A stretch of DNA of 64,000 nucleotides from Umbelopsis ramanniana AG (lineage: Eukaryota > Mucoromycota > Umbelopsidomycetes > Umbelopsidales > Umbelopsidaceae): assembly GCF_025399195.1 (NCBI RefSeq), contig NW_026252127.1, positions 124,001 to 188,000 of the forward strand, read 5' to 3'. The notes below the pieces were generated by a model. That model had not been told where the DNA came from, did no database searches, and saw nothing but the letters and a program-made list of their open reading frames with translations. Position numbers and translations under genes: made by a program. Positions 55,681-64,000 of the stretch are shown here, in pieces (position 1 is the first letter of the stretch; each line of letters begins with the position of its first letter).

Positions 55681-56915
55681 CGTCTCTTCGGTATCATTCA
55701 CCCCCCGTATACTTACTTTTCATTGCACAAGTCGTTTGTTGGGAGGGTAGGACCAAATGTTGAAGAAAGGAAAAGAAAAGAAAAAAAAATCGGTAAAAGG
55801 GTTAAGCAACAAGCAGAACAAACGGGTTTACAGCTACAGTGAAAAAGGGAAGCGAATGGAAGAGAGAAAAAAGCAAATGCTGGCTTGAAATGTAAGTTGT
55901 TCTCTAATAAAAACGAAAAAAAGGGAGGTTTAAAAAAACCAGCATATGTATAATAATATATAAAATATCCCAAAGTAATTGGTAAAAAACAATGTGTTGG
56001 TGATCCCTTTGATGGCCGTATTTCGTATCGTTCAAAGTAACGCCGAAGAGGATATTGTAACTGCTACTGGAGCTGCAACATGTCAATCCTTACTGGCCCT
56101 TCCTCCGCGTGCTGACTCTCCCCTTTCTTACTCTGGCGTTTGGAGCAACTTTAATATATAATTTTTTGGGTATAGCTTTTGTTTTTTTTTTTTTCCTATC
56201 ATTTTTTTATTATCATGTATTATAAAAAACACAACAGCAACAATGACACGATGGAAAGGAAAGAACAGCTGTCAAGACGGGGGGAGGGTAGTCTCCAGCA
56301 AGCGACATTTCTCTTTCTTCTTTGGAAATTGAAAAATAAGTAGAAAAATGACAGACCATGCACATCGTCTTGTCCCCTTGTTACCATGCAGGAACACACG
56401 GTAAAAGGGAAGGCAATAGTGGATATATTAACAAAAAAACAGATGCAACACTTAGACCTTGGACTGTTCCATCGCCTGTTCAGCCACATCTTCTTCTGAG
56501 TACCATGCAAAAACCAGGCTTACGAATTAGCTCAATATTGCATCCAACCTCACGTATCTTTATGGACGATCCTTCATCTAAAATGCTCTAATGCTTCATC
56601 ATCAGTCAATATCGGAATGATCCGACGACTTGACTCGTCTCCCGAAATCACCCTCATTAACAAACACTGGATGGCACGGGTTTTGTTTGCACCACCCGTC
56701 CATTTTTCAGTCTGTCAAAATCCGCCATGTGGGTAAAAGCTAGCACATCTTTTTTTTTTTTTAAACTAGCATGCCACCTAAAGTGAGGAAATATATGCTG
56801 GGGTGACATCGCCCAAAAAGAAGAAGAAGGAATAAAGATTTGATGATTACACAGTGTATTATGAAAGAAAGGGGAGGGATGTATGCATAAGTGGAGGGCT
56901 AGTGTCGCCAATGTT
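55681..56915. other. intergenic, about 1.2 kb, homopolymer-rich
   Basis: Between the promoter of the Myb gene and the 3' end of the ACL4-like gene. Poly-T and poly-A runs at about 56180-56194 and 56751-56763. No gene recognised. Confidence 0.55.
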
Positions 56916-58229
56916 CTATAGTTCCATAGCGTCATCATCACTATCTATATCCAAGTCGTGTTCACCGTCGTCTTCTGCTTCTTCCTCGGGTGCTGAAGCT
57001 GGAATGACAGCGTTGATATTATGCACAAGTTCTTGTGCGTGCTGCAGCATTGCTTCGTCGTCCGCCCCTGTTGCGTTGTAGATCTAACGAAGAACAACCA
57101 TTAGCACTCGTACGATGGGATACCTAAGGGGGTCGGAGAGACCGTGAAGATCCCACCCATATCTAATTTACGATCCGTAAAACAAAAATAATAGATGATC
57201 AAGTCATACCTTGATGGCCGTTTCGAGACAGTCTCGTGCATCCTCCCAATGATGCTTCCTTTCCTCCTCTGGAAGATCTTGTTCTTCTCCAAGACAGTAG
57301 TATGACCATCCCCAAAGATACCAAAGATCCACCGACTGATCATTTTCCTTCTGGAGACCTTCCAAAACGTTAAACGCCTCTGCATATAACTGAACCTCCA
57401 GTAACAACTTCACAAGTGCAAGTCGGGTATCGTAAATAGGGATGGACGGATCACCAGGATCCTTGTCAGACCAAAGTTGCAAGCTATGTTCTAGTGCTGC
57501 TCGAGCTTCGTCGTTTCGAACTTGTGATAGTCTCACCGAAGCGAGCATTTGGTATACTTCGGGAGACTTGGGATCAGCCAATTGGGCTGTCTCAAGATAC
57601 TGTTCACATTTCTGTTCCGCGTCCGCTTCGAAACTAATTTACAAAGAGATTGTTGGAAAAGAGTAAGTTGATGAAATAGTCATGAGGTTGCTTGATGAGA
57701 CAATCGTTTGCTTGGACAAGAGAAATTTAGGTTGGAACTTACCAGCAGTCCGTCAAATAAATTTCGGTCATAGAACAAAGAGCAGAAGCAATCTTGTTGC
57801 CCAAAGTGATGGCCTCTTGTGAGACGGGATCATATGTCTTCTTCTGCTTCTCCATCAACTCGACACCCTTTTGAAAACACTGTATAGCATCCAATTCTCC
57901 AGATAGTTGACCGAGACACATGTATTTCTCGAAACCTGATTCGGGCTGCAACTGTACGGCTTTCGCATAGTGCTAAAAGGGACAAGGAAAATTCGTTAAG
58001 CACATCAGGTAGCCATGAGATGCTTCTGGCGCGAGAGATATCTCACCTCGCGGGCATTCCATAAATCTCCAAGTTCAACTTCGACTAATCCGGTCATTTC
58101 CAAAAGTTCGACGTGATCATTGTCCAATTCTAGCGCTCGTTTGCAAAATGCATATGCAGTGTCGTATTCAAGTGAATCGATGTTTGCTTGAATCTTGGGT
58201 AGAAGGTCTACCACGGTGTAATTAACCAT
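56916..58229 (-). CDS. ACL4: TPR chaperone, ACL4-like (assembly of ribosomal protein uL4/RPL4)
   Basis: Acl4 binds newly made ribosomal protein L4 and escorts it to nuclear pre-ribosomes. The N-terminus is MVNYTVVDLLPKIQANIDSL, then TPR-type helices: YDTAYAFCKRALELDNDHVE, HYAKAVQLQPESGFEKYMCL, GELDAIQCFQKGVEL, KIASALCSMTEIYLTDCWFE, QYLETAQLADPKSPEVYQML, EARAALEHSLQLWSDKDPGD and the conserved ending DARDCLETAIKV. The C-terminus is strongly acidic (EEEAEDDGEHDLDIDSDDD), which fits chaperoning of a basic ribosomal protein. About five exons give some 380 residues. It could also be another TPR protein, but order and tail fit ACL4. Confidence 0.83.
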
Positions 58230-58377
58230 TATTATTTATAATAAATACACGACAAAATCAGCAGGTCTTTAACATGAGTTTTTCTTTTCTACTTGACTAC
58301 CTAAAAAAAAAAAAAACTTGAAAGGCAGCCAACGGTCACCAGTCACGTGAATACCATGAATGAAGTGAGTGAGGTTC

Positions 58378-59850
58378 TCACTCGGTGTCTTCGTCTTCAT
58401 ACGCGGACGGTTCTTCTTCCTCCAACTGGTCCTCCAGATCATCTAGTAGTACTTGCCGACGCAAATGACTAGATCTTTTGCTGATGTCACCTCGAACGAA
58501 GGCATCTCTTCGTCTTGGTAAGAAGCCACGAGGTTTCAATGGACTAAGAAGCTTTCTTGCTCGCATCATATTGAGTTCCGCCGTAATCATACGCAAATGA
58601 TCCGAGTTAGAACGGGTATCTCTCATATAAGTATTAGTGACAGGATTGAAACGCGGTTGAGTGGTAGCTTCAGATCGACGGCGCTGAGAGGTGGGTCGTT
58701 TCGGGGGTAGTGGCATGGGTATAAGTTTTCGACCGGAAGGCGTTGTTCTATTTCGACCAGAGAAGGATCGCCTTAACCGAGTGAACCATGATTCTTCTTC
58801 TTCATTGGCAACTTGTGGTGGTGATCTTGGTGGCAAAGGGTATAGAGGAGGCTTATGATGAGTGGCGGCGGTGGGTGATTTTCTTGAAATGGAGCTGAGG
58901 GAGTGCCTTCGAGACAAAGAGTGCCCTACGCTAGATTTTCGCTTGGGTGCTTCTGGTCTTGGTCGGCGAAGTTTAGCTATGCTTGTGGTCCTCGTATCTT
59001 GCCACCGAGCATCCTCATCGTTCATAGATCGTACTTTGCGTAATACAAGCGGCGAATTTCGTCTATCGTCAGATTCTGACAGAAAGCCTTCTTCGGTGTC
59101 ATCGTCCAATGCTGTGGGTTCTGAAACGGCTAAGCGCGACTGCTTGAGAGTATCAGCCAAGCGCGCTATTTCTTCTTGTTGCTTGATGGACTCTGGGTCG
59201 CTTAATGGTGGTGGCGGTACATGTAACGGTAAAACTTCAGTGAAAAAATCGGCTGATAAAAAGTTACGTAAAGCGGATGGTGTCTGCTCCTATGTAATAA
59301 AATTTGAGAGGAAAAAAAAAGGAAGAAATAGTTAAGGCATCACAATTTCAACGACGACATGAACCAATGACCCCCCCCCCCCCTTGGATCACATTTTACT
59401 TACCAGTTCTTCTTCGTCAGGTAGACTTTCTTTACTATCCACAGCCACCCAGTTTTCTACGTGGGACATACTTCGCATCGGTCGCGGTAGTGGTGGCTTA
59501 AGTGGTGATGTAGGTGTTTCTTGGTCGTTGAGCCTTATTGCCACCATCGACCTAATAGGTTCTTCCGACGGTGTATTATTGTCAGTCACTGTTAAAGGAG
59601 GTATTGCATCATCTTTTTTTCTCTTTTTTCTCTTATGGCGACCGATTAAAGGCGGGATGGCACCATATGGCTTTGGTGCTTGAGAGGTAATTTGCTTTAC
59701 AAGTTCACGGTACGATTGATTACTTTGACTTGAGGACGTAGAAGAGGGGCTAGCGCTGAGTGAATTGTGGGAAGAACTCGAATCTTGATCTGTACGTGAA
59801 GAGCGGTGCTGAGGAATAGGCATAGGTGCTGTTAAACTTTGAGTAGTCAT
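58378..59850 (-). CDS. unrecognised, mostly disordered protein
   Basis: Function unknown. Two exons (59404-59850, 58378-59289) give 452 residues. The start MTTQSLTAPMPIPQHRSS is the first ATG; a TTG further upstream is not used. The protein is Ser/Arg/Pro-rich, with a lysine-rich nuclear-type signal GRHKRKKRKKDDA, several RRxS/RxxS sites (KRKSSVGHSLSRRHSLSSIS) that suit basophilic kinases, Pro-rich stretches YPLPPRSPP and MPLPPKRP that could bind SH3 domains, and an acidic end DDLEDQLEEEEPSAYEDEDT. The central part LPLHVPPPPLSD suggests a scaffold. The intron holds a C13 run. Confidence 0.7.
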
Positions 59851-60030
59851 TGGGGGTGCATTGAGTGCTGCTTTCCACTCAGAAATACAGACAAGAGGCA
59901 ACACAACCGGTAACAGCCGGCTTGGGTCAGCTTGACTTTGGGCTGTGACTTTGAAAATCAGTGCAGAAATGCTGTCAACACCTCATTCTCGCGGACGTTT
60001 CGAAACCTGGTTCCCTTACCTTTTTTTTTT

Positions 60031-60411
60031 TCAATGCATGTACCAGGCAACAAATATGGCAAACCCTATGCCAGTAAGCACGGAATTCCGTGTTTGAGAG
60101 GCTACTTCGCCGTCATCAGGCTGCCTTTGTTGTGAGTGATGATCACCATCCCAGCGATCTCCATACCTTGAGTACATTTCCCTGCGACTTTTGTTGCTGA
60201 CGATCTGGTAAGCTCGATTGATTTCTTGAAACCGTCTAGTATCGCCACCTGCGGCATCGGGATGAAACTGTTTGCACAATTCGTAGTATCTATCTTTAAT
60301 CTCTTTCTTGCTGGAGCTTTCGCTAACACCAAGTATTTGGAAGGGCGTTTGCCTCGGTATCCTATTTCGGCTATATGATCGATACCACAGTCTGTTTGTT
60401 TTCTTGAACAT
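60031..60411 (-). CDS. small J-domain protein with C-terminal membrane anchor
   Basis: J-proteins stimulate Hsp70 ATPase. The single exon gives 126 residues. The N-terminus is basic with aromatic residues (MFKKTNRLWYRSYSRNRIPR), as in mitochondrial presequences. The J-domain follows: TPFQILGVSESSSKKEIKDR, YYELCKQFHPD with the essential HPD, then FQEINRAYQIVSNKSRREMY. A C-terminal hydrophobic stretch (SVLTGIGFAIFVAWYMH) is likely a tail anchor. It resembles mitochondrial inner-membrane J-proteins such as yeast Jid1. The G/F and substrate-binding domains of DnaJ are missing. Confidence 0.85.
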   Translation of the reverse strand: MFKKTNRLWYRSYSRNRIPRQTPFQILGVSESSSKKEIKDRYYELCKQFHPDAAGGDTRRFQEINRAYQIVSNKSRREMYSRYGDRWDGDHHSQQRQPDDGEVASQTRNSVLTGIGFAIFVAWYMH

Positions 60412-61042
60412 CGTTGGACTTCGACCCGCTGTTAATTGAAAGTTGTTGCGTTAAATAGTTGCAAATTCTTGCTGAGGCTAAATTGATGTGACAAGTCATA
60501 CGAGATAAGGGCCACTGACAATTAGTCGGCATCAGGTGGCAGCTTTACCTGTTGTGCACACGGTGACCTAGACAGGGCCACTTTGGCAGCATTCTTGAAC
60601 TCATGCTTGCTCCCATTGAATACATTGATCACATTACATTAGATTGTTTTTTGTTTGCATCTTAAAAATTTTATTGAAACAATGGTGTTTTCATTGACAA
60701 CTAATGCAGACAGAAGTTAAATTGTGATATTCAGTGTAATACATACAATTGATCATTGTTTAGAGCAAAAATATCTGCATTTCTGAAGGAGTCGCAAGGT
60801 GACGTTTGTCAGTAGCTGTGTTTCATTCACGGAGTAAACCGTAACAATGATTTCGCGAAACGAAATGGGCACAATACTAAACCCTACCGACTTTAATAAC
60901 TGTTTCAAGTTGGATGGTTCATACGAGGCAGCACAGCTGAGATAATTGGAGTATCCGTTGCAGCAGTACGCAATGTTTGGTGGAGGTAGATGAGAGCCAA
61001 TTCATATGACTTCTGTTGAGTCTCGGTTGAGTCTGCGTACGT
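60412..61042. other. intergenic, about 630 bp
   Basis: Upstream flank of the J-protein gene. No gene or RNA recognised. Confidence 0.55.
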
Positions 61043-61426
61043 TCAGTATTTCTCAAATTCTTCCCAAGCACCCCAGATATCTACACGCAGACCTGAAGTT
61101 CGCACTGAACATTTTGTATTTTGTTTTTTGATTTCGAGCGCAAAGTCTCTTGGCCTCTCCAAGGTTTTAAGCCCTCCACCATATCCAAGCTTTCTACCAG
61201 CAAGACGACCAAACAAGTATATAGCAGTAGAGATAATGATGACACGAATTCCATCGGTACGGAACGCAATATTACTTCAATAATGCTCTTATGGGCTCTC
61301 TAAGCTTCCCTACTTCGTACCGTTGTCTGGGATAGTTACTGCTAATTCAACCCTAGATACGCTCGGTGAGTGCATATGAACAACTAGAGCAAGGAAACCA
61401 TAAAGAACTCTGTTAATCCTGAACAT
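61043..61426 (-). CDS. putative small membrane protein (tentative exon structure)
   Basis: A minus-strand frame from about 61276 to TGA at 61043-61045 reads like a real C-terminus: hydrophobic IRVIIISTAIYLFGRLAG, then GRKLGYGGGLKTLERP and DIWGAWEEFEKY. It lacks an ATG. An upstream ATG at 61424-61426 opens MFRINRVLYGFLALVVHMHS, and a GTAGGG donor joined to an AG before the frame would keep phase, but the intron would be only about 39 nt. So the exon model is weak. It would be divergent from fumarase, with TTTAAATA just upstream. Alternative: a chance frame. Confidence 0.3.
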
Positions 61427-61581
61427 TGACTCTATTTAAACATATTTTGTGCATAATATTCGAAATAAAGAGTATGTTGGAGCGTCCCTTCTCAAGGCAT
61501 CTTAGAGCCTCAATTTTTTGATTTCAGTCTTTGTGCCTACACGTGACAATCCCCCACGCTTTCTTTCTCTTCTCCAGCACT

Positions 61582-63705
<2,124 letters not shown>

Positions 63706-63791
63706 CACTGCAAATCGATAGTGAACGCAATAAAGTAGGCGACGTGTTTATGTACAAAAATCATCAATGGATTAAGTGTGAATTGTCTTAT

Positions 63792-64000
63792 TCACATGTC
63801 GGTGAAGGGAGTGGTGTCTACCGGTGACGTATAGTTCAATCGGTCCAAGCGTTGTCGCATTTGCCTTCCAACAGGACCTCGGATAGGCATTTCGAAAACC
63901 ACGCGACCTAGAGTATCCACCAACAGCTTTCGATCTTTGGGTGATGAGCTTGTGTTCATTGCAATGTCGCACATGGTTTCAAAGGTGTTAAAGATAAATG
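63792..64000 (-). CDS. 3' end of an unrecognised gene (partial)
   Basis: A minus-strand frame enters from the right edge and stops at 63792. It gives about 69 residues, including MCDIAMNTSSSPKDRKLLVD, TLGRVVFEMPIRGPVGRQMR and RLDRLNYTSPVD. The mix of charged and helical residues looks genuine, but no family is recognised. It is convergent with fumarase, 86 bp apart. Confidence 0.5.
   Translation of the reverse strand, partial: FIFNTFETMCDIAMNTSSSPKDRKLLVDTLGRVVFEMPIRGPVGRQMRQRLDRLNYTSPVDTTPFTDM

Noticed and set aside
59371-59383. C13 run as a possible sequencing artefact or G-quadruplex
   Set aside because: It is inside an intron and a single homopolymer; nothing more can be said from one run.
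61081-61251. Minus-strand ATG frame with a hydrophobic start that looks like a signal peptide
   Set aside because: The overlapping alternative frame has a much more protein-like C-terminus; the hydrophobic start follows from the same DNA read one base off.

Overview
The window comes from a fungal nuclear genome. The genes are dense and cut by many short introns (about 40-95 nt, GTAAGT-type donors, AG acceptors). The gene set points to an early-diverging fungus, most likely Mucoromycota (Mucorales-like): dymeclin, a MIF-type tautomerase, a GT17 N-acetylglucosaminyltransferase and a PAK kinase occur beside ordinary fungal genes. The lineage is an inference from gene content; no marker gene was compared. 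I find no viral, CRISPR or intact transposon sequence.

Layout. 0-0.7 kb: 3' end of an unknown gene and a tRNA-Phe. 0.9-8.7 kb, minus strand in tandem: SEC13 (COPII coat/nuclear pore), ribosomal protein eL20, a RING-H2 ubiquitin ligase of RNF126 type, and PAN3 (deadenylase adaptor). 9.5-20.1 kb, plus strand: a PAK-type kinase with two CRIB domains, a short CLASP/TOG protein, Pol III subunit RPC53, GPI12 (GPI-anchor de-N-acetylase) and an HMG-box protein of NHP10 type. MAGO follows on the minus strand (20.3-21.1 kb), then tyrosine/aromatic aminotransferase and cytochrome c (21.5-24 kb), and a GT17 glycosyltransferase (25-26.2 kb). Dymeclin and kinesin-1 (26.4-33.8 kb) diverge from a promoter of only 97 bp.

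34-47.7 kb: a universal stress protein, then a looser, gene-poor region with cell-surface carbohydrate genes: a secreted GH17-like glucanase, tRNA-Thr, a secreted GH55-like glucanase with a WSC domain, and a GT32 glycosyltransferase. It includes about 4.1 kb without any convincing gene (42.3-46.5 kb). 48-56 kb: a SAM-dependent methyltransferase, an unknown protein, a MIF tautomerase divergent from an RraA-family aldolase, and a small Myb protein. A repeated TTGGGCTGRG element lies in the non-coding DNA of this part. 56.9-60.4 kb, minus strand: ACL4-like ribosomal-protein chaperone, a disordered protein and a membrane-anchored J-protein. 61.6-63.7 kb: fumarase. The right edge holds the 3' end of an unknown minus-strand gene.

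Most genes are housekeeping. The observations most worth following are the tandem-CRIB, potentially myristoylated PAK with an intron at the same place in both CRIBs; the TTGGGCTGRG motif family; the MIF/RraA divergent pair; several very small coding exons (3-15 nt); and two candidate small genes in apparently empty DNA.
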